Source of the DNA: Epiperipatus broadwayi
Lineage: Eukaryota > Onychophora > Udeonychophora > Euonychophora > Peripatidae
Assembly: GCA_028023455.1 (NCBI GenBank)
Contig: JAQFVV010006425.1
Span: 1,727,198 to 1,791,197 of the forward strand
Length of the DNA: 64,000 nucleotides
Direction of reading: 5' to 3'
The notes under the pieces were generated by a model that did no database searches, was not told where the DNA came from, and saw only the letters and a list, made by a program, of their open reading frames with translations. A program made the translations under genes and the position numbers. Positions 41,080-53,014 of this stretch are shown here, one piece after another. Position 1 is the first letter of the stretch; each line of letters starts with the position of its first letter.

Positions 41080-43175
41080 ACCAGTCACTTCTTCATGTTT
41101 TTTGATCACTGAGGGCACAACTAGGTCACTCATGATCTAGAAAATTTAATTTATGGTGATCAAAAGTTAACAATGATGATGAATGTAACCAGCTAGACCC
41201 AGGGAGAAAAAGAAATCTTTAAGATTGTTCAGACAATTGAGAAAGAAACACGAAGACAAACGCCAGCCAAAATAATTTTGAATAACTTTATAATTTATTA
41301 AATTCAAAAAGAAAATTAAGTTCAAGCACACAAAAGTATAAGGTTTGACCTAGATTTCTCTAGCATATTTTTCAAAGAGTGTATGTAAGTTTTGAAACAT
41401 TAAATACTCTGGAAAATAAGTTTGTTTTCTCACCTATAATTAAAAAAAGGTGAAATTTATACTATAATTCTTGCTAGCAGTTTATAAAAACCAAATCCAG
41501 TTTCCCTATTTAGAAATTTTAAAAATAAAGTGGTCTAGTAGGGAATACAATGAAACAGCTCAGGTGAGCTTTCCTTGGCCCAGAATAAAGCTTCGGGGCC
41601 AAGAATGTCATATGTCTGAAGAACATCTTATGATAAACCACTTTCAAGGTTATCATGATCATCTCCAATGCAAGAAAAGAAAATATAACAAAAAAGAGTA
41701 TGATTTATATAATCTTAAACACAAGAAAACTAAATCTCCAATTTAGGAAAACCAGAACTATATACTCAATAAACTTCCTGCCAAAGAATTTTTTGTCTGC
41801 AGAAAATACAAAGCAAGCTTAGCTAAATTAAATGCAGTATAATAAAAAGGACAGGTGAGTTAAAAGAAAATTATGAATGTCTGACAAAGCATTTATCAAG
41901 TGTTAGTAATATAAATAATAAAAAAAACACTAAGCATTTACTCACAAAACACTCTCTGATAAATAAATATAAAAAAATATGAAGTCTTAAAACTAAGATT
42001 CCACTACATACAATAATAAAAAATACATAAAATAATTAAAAAATATTATAGGAATATTTAAAATATATAATAAAGGCAGGTTTCTGTTAAGATTAAGCTG
42101 AGACTTCCACAGAGATCTAAGCATGAGATTCAAACTCTGGTGAGAATTTGAAAATCTTTCACCTTGAGGCTTAATGAAACGTTTATCAGATTTCTGCCAA
42201 TGGAATTTGCAAAGTTCTTTCTGAATTAAGTCCATAATGAAGTTTTTTAATTGATATCTTTTTGGTAGGGAGTGTGGAGGCAAGTTCGGGATCAGTTATT
42301 GCTTAAGCTTTTACAACATGATCTTGCAGTAACAATTCTTGATCTGGGGCTTGTCTTTGGGTTGGCTTAGCATGGCATGTTGTAGATAAGATTCCACATA
42401 GTGTGTAGTTTTGGCATTTCGCAGAGATTTTATTTAACAAATGGCGGTCAGGAATATAATGTTAGCAGACTTTCCTAATAGCAGACAGCAAAACATAATA
42501 TTCTCAATGGCTATACCCAGACATGGACAGCAATCTTGATAATTTATGGCAGCACAGCAATTTGAATATATATCACTATTAGTGTACCATAAGCTGAATC
42601 AATACCCATCAAGCAGAATAAAAATGAATACTCAAATAACCAGTCTGAAACCCAGGGCTATTTATGTGTGCTGTTATCTCCCACTTTTTCTCTTATTAGA
42701 CATTTTTGCCCAAGGCAAATCTCTATCTCAGACTTAATATTAATTAAAAATCTGACCTGGGCTCCTATTTTATCCAAAATTAATTTAAAAAAAGTAAATG
42801 CAAAATTAAGTCTCACCTTTTCTTTTTTAAAAATAACTTTTAATAAATTACAATTAAAAAATAAAAGAATCAGGAATGCAATTAAAACTTTTCAAAATTA
42901 AAATGCTTTGTTCAAAAAGGATTTTTTTTTTTTTTTAATTAGAATATTTTACAAATAGATTAAAAAAAAATGTCAAAAGAAAATTATTTTAAACTAAAAT
43001 AAAATCTATTGAAGACAAAAAAAAATAAAAATAAAACCACAGCATTTTAAAATATAAATGAGTATGTGTGTTAAAACATATAAAACTTTCAAATAGTTTT
43101 CTTTTAAAACTTTATAAAAACAAAAGTTAGCTTTAATTTTGTGATGAAACTTTTGAAGCGGATAAAGCATCCCAT

Positions 43176-43179
<4 letters not shown>

Positions 43180-43244
<65 letters not shown>
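43180..43244. repeat. (AT)n microsatellite
   Basis: Uninterrupted AT dinucleotides over about 65 bp. Confidence 0.95.
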
Positions 43245-43248
<4 letters not shown>

Positions 43249-43379
43249 AACTAAAGAACTGTTATCTTTTTGTAATCTTTTCTAAAGAATTATAAGTTAC
43301 TCTAATAGTTATTAAATTGAATTGTATATCAATATTTAGATAGTTATACTGGGTAATAAATTTTAAGCATACATATATA

Positions 43380-43546
43380 GATATGCTTTACAAAGTATAA
43401 AATACGATACACTTCTAGTTTTTTTTTAGCTTGTTGCATTTTTGGTCTTAAGCACCATAATTGTAGCTGGTGCTTAGTATTAAAAATGCTTTATGCTAAA
43501 CAAAATTGGGATTATTTCATATTTTTATATCTTGTAAAGCATATCT
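43380..43546. repeat. Small foldback element with nested inner hairpin
   Basis: Outer arms GATATGCTTTACAAAGTATA (left) and TATATCTTGTAAAGCATATC (right) pair. An inner hairpin pairs TTAAGCACC with GGTGCTTAG. MITE-like, flanked by TA-rich DNA. Confidence 0.55.
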
Positions 43547-44661
43547 ACACACACACATATATATATATATATATGCTTGAACTTTATTATTTATTGCATT
43601 TTTTGTAAAAGATTTGAGTAATTTAACTATTATATATTATTAAGAGATTATTAATTAACCTTTGACTATGTCTGTTGATGTATTCTTATATCTTAAATGA
43701 GATGATACCTGATTACTTCTTTCAAACTTTAGCCAGAGCCACTTATTTCATAAATAATCAGATTTTTTGCAAAGAAATATGTGAACATTTTAAATAATTT
43801 AATTATCTCCAATTGCAGGAGACAAAACATTCCACATTTTCCCTCTTTAAATTTAACACATTCTTTTACAAAAAGGAATTCACCATATTTACTTCTGAGC
43901 TATATATTTTAAGCTTAAAGTTAATTCCTTAGATTATTTTTTAAATTTATGGCAGTAATTGAAGGGTATAAAAAATTTAAAGATGGCTGTTTGATTTGTA
44001 GATTTATTAGACCAATTTTCATAACTGATAAAGGTTACCAAATAATAAGCTGGGGAAATAGTACTCTTCATAAATTACTCAAGCTTCCAATAGATGTCAC
44101 TGGAATAAAATAAATGCAGTGAAACACTACTACTGAAGACATATGTTAAGTATAAATGAAGACATTCATGTATTTGTTTGCATATTTCACCTGAAGAAGG
44201 AAAACTGTGTCTGCAGGTAATATAAAAGTAGCATCATTAAAATACACAGAAATGTAACATCAGATCTATAAAAATGTTTTTATATATACTTAGTATATTC
44301 TGAACCAGTTTGAGTGCTACTGTAATATAAAATAATTTATCCAGATTACAGGGTTCATATAAGAACAGTTTTCAATGCTTTTAACTGAGAAAAGAATCCT
44401 ATTTCTGATTATATTTATATTGTGCTTACTTAATCAAACCCTTTGTTAAGACCATTCGTACATCAGCATAGTAGTTGAATATCTATACTTCACTTGATCT
44501 TAAACAAAATGTGTTTTTAGTGCATAATTTTTAAAAACACAATGCAAATTGTAATCATTTATAAAATATCATGCAGAATTTAATTGTTTATTTTATATAA
44601 TATTAGCAGTTAGCATATGTATATAAATTATACAAATTCATAACTCATAATTAACCAACAT

Positions 44662-44790
44662 AGGCAAAACTCTCTATACAGTAGTGCCACTCAGTGCCAG
44701 CCAGAGTAATCAATAGATACCAGAAGGCTTGTGCAAAAAATCCCCTTCTAGTACCAATAGGCACTAGATGGGTATTTTATGCACAAGCTT
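44662..44790. repeat. Palindrome-family repeat, collapsed copy
   Basis: The left arm (CAAAACTCTCTATACAGTAG through AGGCTTGTGCAAAAAATCCC) turns directly into a short right arm (TAGGCACTAGATGGGTATTT). The central part of the palindrome seen at 13122-13493 is missing. Confidence 0.6.
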
Positions 44791-44966
44791 CTCCCTGTTT
44801 GGAGTTAGTTTGTAGAAGAAATTGATATCTTTATGTAACTTCAGAAATGTCATTCATAAAGTGTTAGGTTGGTCAGATTTGGGATCTAACCATTCCATTT
44901 CAGTCAGCTGTGGTGTATTTTATTTGGTCTCTGAAATTTGCTACATGAATGTACAAATCTGATTGT

Positions 44967-45071
<105 letters not shown>

Positions 45072-45286
45072 TAATAATGTTCAAGGTTAAATGGGTTTGT
45101 AAGTAATCATTAAACATGAATCAAAAGTTAGATAATACCAATATCAGTAACAATCCACAAATTCAAACTGTTACTTACGCAATCTCCTTTTAACAATATA
45201 TGTATATTGTACCAGTCAAAACATATGAACTGGAATTCAAAATAATGTTCTTCAAACCCAGTCAAGCCTAAGATTTAGATAATGGA

Positions 45287-45343
45287 CCAACCTGGATTTG
45301 AACCAATTTCCTAAGGACCAGATCACATATCTAATGAATAACA
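45287..45343 (-). repeat. Possible tRNA-like SINE fragment
   Basis: On the minus strand a perfect box B (GGTTCAAATCC, complement of 45293-45303) sits in a short T-arm-like stem, preceded by an anticodon-arm-like CTGGTCCTTAGG. Box A is weak and no target-site duplication was found. Confidence 0.3.
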
Positions 45344-46460
45344 TAGAATGATGGCACATAAAAATTTATTCTAAATCTGTCCTACTAGCAGAGCAGAGAA
45401 GACAATGAGACTTATTTACTAACTACATTATGACATAATTAAATAGGCATATGGATGATTATACATGTGGAAGTGGGAAAAAGGAATTCAAACTACTCAA
45501 ATAAGTTAGATAATAAAAAAATTTACAGCTTAATAACATGATAAATTATATACATTAGTGTGTGGAATTCATGCGAATGGTTCTCATATGCTCTTTTATT
45601 AACTAAATAATATATATACATTAACACAGCTCTTTAGTGGGTACAGTATTAAGATGCCAATCAATTATTAGAAAGATTACATAAAATTGCTAGAAGCTTT
45701 GGTTTATGGTTCTGATATATGGTGACTAACATTATTTTAGGAAGTGTTCCAAGATTCATTACAGATATAAAATTATTTTTATGCCATGTCAGCCATGAAA
45801 ATGGAAAATACATTTAACATTAATATTTGATTATGAGACAAAAGTTTAATTAACAACTCTTTTACTTAACATTTGGAAGGAAGAATGCTTTGTTTTCCCC
45901 AAGACATATACTTTTAAATAATAAAAAAATTATGATGGTGGGATTGTATAATATGACTGAAATAACATTTTGGTTAACAAAACTAGTAATATTTGGAATT
46001 TGCACAATTTTAATTTTATTACAACACTAAAATTATGTCATAAGTAAAAAAAATAATAAAATGAAAAAATGGTGGTACTGACATAATGGTGGAGAAATGA
46101 AAGAAAAGGATTGTGCTTCTGGACAAAAAATGAAGTCTAAGACCCTCTTTCTAGAACAGTGCTTAGAGAAGTGTGATTAGGCATAGGACAGATTCACTGA
46201 TGTGCAGATGACTTTTATACAAAGATAGTCCTGGAAAGGTCAACTATTCACAGGACAGGACATGAGAAGAAATCTATGGGTTCGATTTTGTTGCAACCCC
46301 CAGATTAGAAGCACATAATATATTTATGTAGGTAAGCCAAATGTCAGTAATGCAGTATGGATAAATATCACTAATGACATTGAATAAGATTTACTGGTTT
46401 AAAAATAAATGACCCTAGTTTGAATGCCATAATTTATACAAATAATACATGATGCTGCTG

Positions 46461-46492
46461 TAATATATATATATATATATATATATAGTTAA

Positions 46493-46537
<45 letters not shown>
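46461..46537. repeat. Two (TA)n tracts split by AGTTAATAACTA
   Basis: Two TA tracts are separated, and the second followed, by the same motif TAGTTAATAACTA, which suggests local duplication of tract plus motif. Confidence 0.85.
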
Positions 46538-46540
<3 letters not shown>

Positions 46541-48436
46541 ATAACTAAAATAGTAAAGTATACATTAAAATTTACCCCCTTCCTTTTCTGCTATTTAAAA
46601 ATAATTCAATCTCACCTTCATGGATTTTACAACAACTGAGAATATTTAAGCATATGATACTTTAAGAGCATGGAAAAATAAAAGAAAGTTAGCAGTTATA
46701 GAAAACAACTAATAGATCACTTTTCAGAATTGAATAAATAACATAAAATAAATAAGGTTTCAGAGCATTAATTAGCCTAAGTTCTGGATTCACCCCAGGT
46801 AGAATTACTTTATTCTATTTGGAGTTGGACAAATAACAATTTTTATACTAAAACATAAAGTAAGTTAACTCGGAAAAACAATCTGGTGATCATATTAATT
46901 AATAATACATTTTAAGATCTAAGAAAAGGGAGAATTAATGACCTCCATGGAGGTCTAATTTAATTAAAAGAAAGAAAAAGAAAGGATATTATAAATGGAG
47001 CTCACCAGGTTGCTTTAGATTGGCATATTAATAATAAAATAAATCATAAATTCATATAAAGAAATGATGGCACCAAAGTTAAAGAAAGAGCATATGAGAG
47101 AAATTTAGATTTATAGAAATTATTTATGAGCAAATTATATTTTTACATAGTAGGAAAATACAAAGTTAAATTAGTTATGAAAGAAATATTGATGAGAGTA
47201 GTTAGGTTAGATTAAAAGTCAGCTCATCAGGGCAGTTCAAGGATCCATGCAAGTTCTTAGTTAACAGCAAGCTTCTGATCAGCATTCCAAAGTTCTCAGG
47301 TTGGGCATTTTACTTCATTTTTCACAGCAGGATGGTACAGCAGCAGAAGATGACCTTCACAGGATGGGCTTGCTATTCGATCATTATTTTTTAACTATCA
47401 GACCAGTGTGGGTTATGTTCATTGCACAGATCTTTCAATAGTGGCTATCCTTTGGTGTTTAAAATTAACCCATTTTATACCCTGCTCAGGTATTTTTGGA
47501 ATGCTTTTAATTTCTTATTTTAGCTGATATTCTAAACTTCAATCTAACAAAATCTTACATTTCTTTGTCCATTGTTTTTGAAGATGCACTCATGAGAAAA
47601 TGTTTATAACAAAAGTAAAATCTATTAATCTTAATCCCCATTGTATTTTCAGTAAAACTTTAATTAATAATTCATTCCCCATACTAAAACAATATTATAT
47701 TTCCATCCCTTTAATTATTTTTGGACAATTAAGAGTTGCATCTGCCATCTTGGATTTCATGAAATATATAATTTAATAGAAAAAAAAAACAATTTAAAAA
47801 GAAAAAGTTTTATAAATAACTAATAATAAAAATTTTTATAACATTAATATTTTGCTAGTATGTTTGTTCATATAATATATATATATTGAAACGATTACAC
47901 CTGTTTCACCTATTATCTTTGATAATAGTATATATTTGTTGTACTCAGATGGCGTGTATTTCTTCAATTTTAAAAACTTTGTCCTTATAATATTGCGAGT
48001 ATGTGCGTATATAATCGTTCTTAAAATTTATAAATATAAAATTACAATCTCAAATATTTATATACGAGCATATTCCAGTAGATTTGTTAAAACTGAAATA
48101 AACATAACTGTATAATTAAAATTTATCTATATCATAGCATAATAAGTTTAAATTTATAATATTACTTATTTTTCAATATTCTTTTTAAATAATTATTTAA
48201 GTCAGTATTCATTTTGAATAATTTCCAAGTTAGATATGTCTTTTGTTTGCTTAAAATTACAAGCAGAAAGTTTTATCAGTTTTAACACTTCGTTCTAAAA
48301 ATAAATCTTTGGCTAAAATTTGACCTATTTAAAAATTATAACCAAGACCAACTATAATATTCAGTCAGGCATAAATCTATACAAAATCTATACAAATTGC
48401 TTGTGACCATTCTCTTAAAAATATATCTTTTAAAAC

Positions 48437-48444
48437 TGACGTCA
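48437..48444. promoter_or_regulatory. CRE palindrome in LTR U3
   Basis: Perfect TGACGTCA, the CREB/ATF consensus, about 150 bp upstream of the TATA-like box. The second LTR copy keeps it at 61007-61014. Confidence 0.5.
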
Positions 48445-48553
48445 ATTAAAACAATAGAGCCTTTCCATGTCCAGATTTAGATATACTTAATATTTTTACT
48501 AACTGGATATTTGGTTAAAGGCTAGTTTGAACTAGTCATCTTGTGATGTGGCA

Positions 48554-48560
48554 TGACTCA
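48554..48560. promoter_or_regulatory. AP-1 site in LTR U3
   Basis: Perfect TGACTCA about 35 bp upstream of the TATA-like box, conserved at 61124-61130 in the second copy. Confidence 0.5.
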
Positions 48561-48586
48561 AAGTAGGAGGTTACCACTGTCAAAAA

Positions 48587-48603
48587 TATAGCATAAAAAG
48601 GGG
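48587..48603 (+). promoter_or_regulatory. TATA-like core of the LTR promoter
   Basis: TATAGCATAAAAAGGGG precedes a GC-richer stretch (GGGCCCAAATAGCC) that may hold the transcript start. The second copy at about 61158-61172 has one A fewer. Placed by position and sequence only. Confidence 0.4.
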
Positions 48604-49475
48604 CCCAAATAGCCACCAAGGCTCTCTAATCTAACCGCTTTCATCCATCTATCATAATCCGTGTTAATTTTTGCTGTTGCTGTGATCAGAGCTGAAGTTA
48701 AATAAGAACTGTTTCTGCTGTTAAAAAAAAGCTAAATATTAAAAAGGTACCATCAAAGCTGCTCCAAAAATGACAGTGGGCTAGAGACAAAGAGACAGCC
48801 GTTTGCTCTTCCATGAGCAGCTACCGATGACAGAAAACCTCCACCATGCCCAGCATTGTAAGAAAGATGTACCCGAGAGACCAGAGAGTGCCTGACCAGA
48901 GAAATGGGGAAAGCTGCCACAGAGATAAATTCGCGAAGCTACATGCAGACTAAAACCTAAGAGAAGCCCAGCCTGACTGAATATAGTGAGAAGCACATGG
49001 AAACAATGCCTTAAAAGAAACTTTGCCGGTAAAGCCTTTCTGACATATTAAATCTCATAACTAAAACGTACCCTAAATGAAAGCTAGCTAACTAAATCAC
49101 ATAATCAATATTTTCTAAATGTTCAATTAAAATAGTTATCTTGAAATGTTTATCTTAAATTTGTTTAAATCTTAGAACACTCTCCAAATGCTTGCTTGAT
49201 CATTATTAATTTTAAGTAGTCATTGATCATTAATAATTTTAAATAATTCTAAACATCCAGTTTATATAAAACCATACAAGAAATTCATTTCTAAATTATA
49301 AATCTTATTGATTGTTTATGCAATTTATTCTTATGTCATCTATCTATAGTTTTAAGTTCATGTTAATTGATTTATGCTGTGTTTTTATCAGAACGGAGTC
49401 TGGTGTGTTAATAAATTATCGGGGGGGAGGGAAGTGAGTAATCTCTTTTATCATATCAGAGTATTGCGATATAAA

Positions 49476-49483
49476 GAATATAG
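49476..49483. repeat. Merlin target-site duplication, left
   Basis: GAATATAG, repeated at 55742-55749. The uninterrupted second LTR copy has this octamer once, between AAA and TCAAGACTC (about 62047-62054), giving a true empty site. Confidence 0.9.
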
Positions 49484-49645
49484 GGTGTCGATTTAGTATG
49501 CGCTCACGGCCGCCATTTTGAATTACAAGAACCACCCAAACCATGCTGAAACATCCAACCGATAAATGACATCGATCAAAATGGCCATTTTCGTAGAAAA
49601 AAAAAACCAAAAATCGGAATTTTCATATAAAAAAAAAAAACCAAT

Positions 49646-50023
49646 CACGTGACCAAAATATTATAACACAAAAATCGCAATTTTCATAAAAAAAAACCAA
49701 AATCGGAATTTGTCATAAAAAAAAAAAAAGCCAATCACGTGACTAAAATATTATAACAAAAAATCGCAATTTTCATAAAAAAAAAAAAACCAAAAATCGG
49801 AATTTTCATATAAAAAAAAAAAAACAATCACGTGACCAAAATATTATAACACAAAAATCGCAATTTTCATAAAAAAAAACCAAAATCGGAATTTGTCATA
49901 AAAAAAAAAAAAGCCAATCACGTGACTAAAATATTATAACAAAAAATCGCAATTTTCATAAAAAAATCACGTGATTAAAATATTAAAACACAAAAATCGC
50001 AATTTTCATAAAATAATCACGTG
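49646..50023. promoter_or_regulatory. Six CACGTG palindromes in the left TIR
   Basis: CACGTG at 49646, 49736, 49829, 49919, 49968 and 50018, each in the context AATCACGTGA followed by AAAATATTA. Spacing is about 90 bp for the first four, then about 50 bp. They may bind a bHLH-type host factor or the transposase. Function is inference. Confidence 0.55.
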
Positions 50024-50050
50024 ATTAAAATATTAAAACACAAAATCGTA

Positions 50051-51030
50051 TATGCCAAAAGATTATAACTTATGAAATCTGAATGCTAAAAATGGTAAAA
50101 AATAATGATGAAAAGATTTTAAGCAATAATTATGTTTTCATTCATTTACAGAAATGGAATCACGAGACCAAAAAGGCGGTAAAGATCTTGAATACACGTT
50201 TACTCCTAATCAATATGATGACTTAAAATTGATAGATTTAAAATACGAATTATACTATATGCTAAAAGATTGTAACTTATAAAATCTGAATGCTAAAAAT
50301 GGTAAAAAATAATGATGAAAAGATTTTAAGCAATAATTATGTTTTCATTCACTTACAGAAATGGAATCACGAGAAAGGAAGAGTAAAGATCTTGAATACA
50401 CGTTTACTCCTAATCAATATGATGACTTAAAATTGATAGATTTAAAATACGAATTATACTATATGCTAAAAGATTGTAACTTATAAAATCTGAATGCTAA
50501 AAATGGTAAAAAATAATGATGAAAAGATTTTAAGCAATAATTATGTTTTCATTCACTTACAGAAATGGAATCACGAGACCAAAAAGGCGGTAAAGATCTT
50601 GAATACACGTTTACTCCTAATCAATATGATGACTTAAAATTGATAGATTTAAAATACGAATTATACTATATGCTAAAAGATTGTAACTTATAAAATCTGA
50701 ATGCTAAAAATGGTAAAAAATAATGATGAAAAGATTTTAAGCAATAATTATGTTTTCATTCACTTACAGAAATGGAATCACGAGACCAAAAAGGCGGTAA
50801 AGATCTTGAATACACGTTTACTCCTAATCAATATGATGACTTAAAATTGATAGATTTAAAATACGAATTATACTATATGCTAAAAGATTGTAATTTATAA
50901 AATCTGAATGCTAAAAATGGTAAAAAATAATGATGAAAAGATTTTAAGCAATAATTATGTTTTCATTCACTTACAGAAATGGAATCACGAGACCAAAAAG
51001 GCGGTAAAGATCTTGAATACATGTTATCTA
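50051..51030 (+). repeat. Left minisatellite: five units of 204-207 bp, each with a micro-ORF
   Basis: Units start at about 50051, 50256, 50460, 50667 and 50874; the last is partial. Each contains a pyrimidine-rich stretch ending ACTTACAG or ATTTACAG, then an ATG (50154, 50361, 50565, 50772, 50979). In the first four units an open frame of 41-42 codons beginning MESR follows, containing DLEYTFTPNQYDDLK and closing with TAA. Unit 2 differs by a 3-base-shorter segment that keeps the frame. Confidence 0.85.
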
Positions 51031-51771
51031 CATCAATCTTTTTAAAAAAATCATTTTAGTTTATTAAACCATTTACTTCTCCTAATCAAAATCTGAATTC
51101 TAAAAATGTTAAAAAATAATGATGTAAGAAAGATCAGTGGTTGCTAGTTTCAATTTTAGTTTGCGAGCTTATCAAACATATAATGGTACCCACATAACTT
51201 ATAAAATCTGAATGCTAAAAAGTAATGATGTAAGAAAGATCGGTGGTTGCTAGTTTGAATTTTAGTTGGCGAGTTTATCAAACATATATGAACTAAAGGA
51301 TATGAATTTTTAAACAGAAAAAGTGAAGGAAAAATTGATAAAAAATAAAAACCCACATGTTCAATTATAACTTCTACTTACCAGAAATTCTTGCTTTGTC
51401 CCACATAGATACTGTTTGAATTTCGTCTCCTAATGTCAAAATGGCGTCTACTCTTGATCGCGTGAGATTCACACAGGCTGAAGAAATCTATAATTTGCAT
51501 TGATACGTCGAACTCTTGAAATCGAGACAATCCCTATTTATTTACATGCAAGTGATTTTTATCATCAAAAAATGAACACAGAAACATGTTTAAAGAAAAT
51601 AAATACATTTTATTATTAATTACAATTATTTACTTTAAAATTCTTTAGGTTTTTAAAAATCTTTATTGTTTTGTTTAATTACTTTAAAATATGTAAATTT
51701 TATATATTTAAAGAAATAGAAATAAAAACTCAGCGTTGTTGACATGTGCTCATATGCGACTTGAAAATGTC

Positions 51772-51778
51772 TATAAAA
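51772..51778 (+). promoter_or_regulatory. TATA box facing inward, left TIR
   Basis: TATAAAA inside GTCTATAAAAGAC, the mirror of the transposase promoter in the right TIR. Transcription from it would run antisense into the transposase gene. Confidence 0.45.
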
Positions 51779-51816
51779 GACACTTTTGTTTCAAAATCTT
51801 TAGATTTTTAAAAATC

Positions 51817-51822
51817 TTTATT
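51817..51822 (-). terminator. Candidate polyadenylation signal of the transposase gene
   Basis: AATAAA on the minus strand, about 140 bases past the stop codon and inside the unique core next to the left TIR. Confidence 0.4.
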
Positions 51823-51960
51823 CCTCATGTTAAAAAAATGCCACGTCGTAATACATACACTAAAAAAAAAAAAAAAAAACAAATAAATAAAAATGTATTG
51901 ATTATTTCAAATGTAAAAGTTATTTACTTTTAAATAAGATAAACACTAACCTTTTCACCG

Positions 51961-52956
51961 TCAGTAAGAATCTTTAGCATCTTTGAGAAATTTAATAAAT
52001 GTATCGCTCTCATTTAGATGCTTTTTATCCATCCGCCAACAAATTGAGTCTAGATGGGATTGTAAAAGATCCGGTGTCGTCCCTCTCATTTTTTTTAATA
52101 TTTTAACTTTGGCTTCCAGCCATGATCGCTCAATAGATTGGGTATGAGCGCCTGTTACCGGATTGACATAATTTTGTTGGTGGTTGACGGTGAAATGTTG
52201 AAACCCTCTATCTTTCAGGTCTGCATAGGCTGGCCACTCATCTGAATGAATGACAGAGCCAGCCGTGCATTCCCTCTCAATAATGGGAATCAACGTAGCT
52301 TTGTCACGACGTGGCACTACAAAATAGCGACAATCGGTACCCTTTTTTAGTCCGAACACCCAGGGTCCATCAATTCGAGCCCCGTGGTTTTTTTTGTTAA
52401 TTAGGGTTACCGATGTATCCTTGGAGGTACATGGATGATCGCCACTTAGGAGTCTTCCCCTATTATATTTTCTTCGGCCAGCAAATCTAGCTTCATCTAT
52501 CTGAACTGGTTCTTCTTCTGTTCCTACTAACTGTCCTTTCTTCTTAACTGCTCGGGAACACACTTCCCTGCAAAAGTTAAACCAGTCTACAATTGTAGGC
52601 ATAGATTTGCTGGCCATCTTCGCTGCTAGTCTAGTTGGCATATCTAGAATGAAAAAAAAAACAAGCTCCATAATTTCACGTATGGTCAATCGGCTTGCAA
52701 TCCTACCACTTGCATCTACATAGTGGAAAAACGGATTGCCTGTACGAATCGATCTAGTAGTATGGCAGTGGGAGCACCGCATCGTGGGGACCCAGTCACC
52801 CTTCCGATTCTTCCTTCGTTTTTCAACCATGACATCGCCACACTTTGCGCAGGGCTGCTTACTCTCTTCATCATTGAGAAGATCATTATCCCGCAAAAAC
52901 GTAACGGCTTGATTTTCGTTAGAGATAATATTGTAATAAAAGTTTTGCAAAGCCAT
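51961..52956 (-). CDS. Merlin transposase (DDE, IS1595/ISXO2-like), intact
   Basis: 331 residues in one exon, within the usual size for the superfamily. It cuts and reinserts the element by DDE chemistry in the nucleus. Numbered from the chosen start: a zinc ribbon with C36-A-K-C39 and C61-S-H-C64; then the catalytic core with first Asp in VQIDEARFAGRRKYNRGR (D154), second Asp in VIHSDEWPAY (D239) and Glu in HTQSIERSWLEAK (E276). This matches the D-D-E spacing of IS1016/IS1595-type enzymes. No stop or frameshift is seen. An upstream ATG at 53007 is in frame but only about 8 bases from the TATA box (53015-53021), so it should not be in the mRNA. The ATG at 52956 begins MALQNF and has a good context (AACATGG). 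It lies almost entirely in the unique core. Codon use is less AT-rich than the surroundings. Confidence 0.9.
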   Translation of the reverse strand: MALQNFYYNIISNENQAVTFLRDNDLLNDEESKQPCAKCGDVMVEKRRKNRKGDWVPTMRCSHCHTTRSIRTGNPFFHYVDASGRIASRLTIREIMELVFFFILDMPTRLAAKMASKSMPTIVDWFNFCREVCSRAVKKKGQLVGTEEEPVQIDEARFAGRRKYNRGRLLSGDHPCTSKDTSVTLINKKNHGARIDGPWVFGLKKGTDCRYFVVPRRDKATLIPIIERECTAGSVIHSDEWPAYADLKDRGFQHFTVNHQQNYVNPVTGAHTQSIERSWLEAKVKILKKMRGTTPDLLQSHLDSICWRMDKKHLNESDTFIKFLKDAKDSY

Positions 52957-53014
52957 GTTAGTTAGGAGATGCACTTTGGTTACTAAAGACCAAAGATTTT
53001 GAAACAAAAGTGTC

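Larger units (their letters stand above)
49484..51801. repeat. Merlin left terminal inverted repeat
   Basis: In order from the outside: a GC-rich tip with GCCGCCATTTTG (49509-49520), a poly-A-rich zone with six CACGTG sites, a minisatellite with five 207-bp-type units, and an inner part that ends just after TTTCAAAATCTTT. An inward TATA box lies at 51772-51778. Confidence 0.88.

Noticed and set aside
40891-41112. Open frame over the (TA)n tract on +
   Set aside because: Most of it is YI repeated from TA dinucleotides; no protein likeness.
42120-42283. Minus frame with basic stretch in a more balanced patch
   Set aside because: No family recognised and no start or splice support; listed only as unassigned intron.
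48781-48996. 71-codon minus frame inside the LTR (also 61350-61565)
   Set aside because: Present in both LTRs because of the direct repeat; it lies just downstream of the promoter on the opposite strand and has no motif.
50051-51030. CRISPR-like or satellite array
   Set aside because: Whole 207-bp units are tandem with no alternating spacers and lie inside TIRs; they are a transposon minisatellite.
51156-51356. 66-codon open frame found in both Merlin arms (also 53435-53635)
   Set aside because: The two are mirror copies created by the TIR, they point outward, and no motif or promoter supports them.
52957-53007. Upstream in-frame ATG of the Merlin transposase (53007)
   Set aside because: It lies about 8 bases from the TATA box, before any plausible transcript start; the ATG at 52956 has better context.
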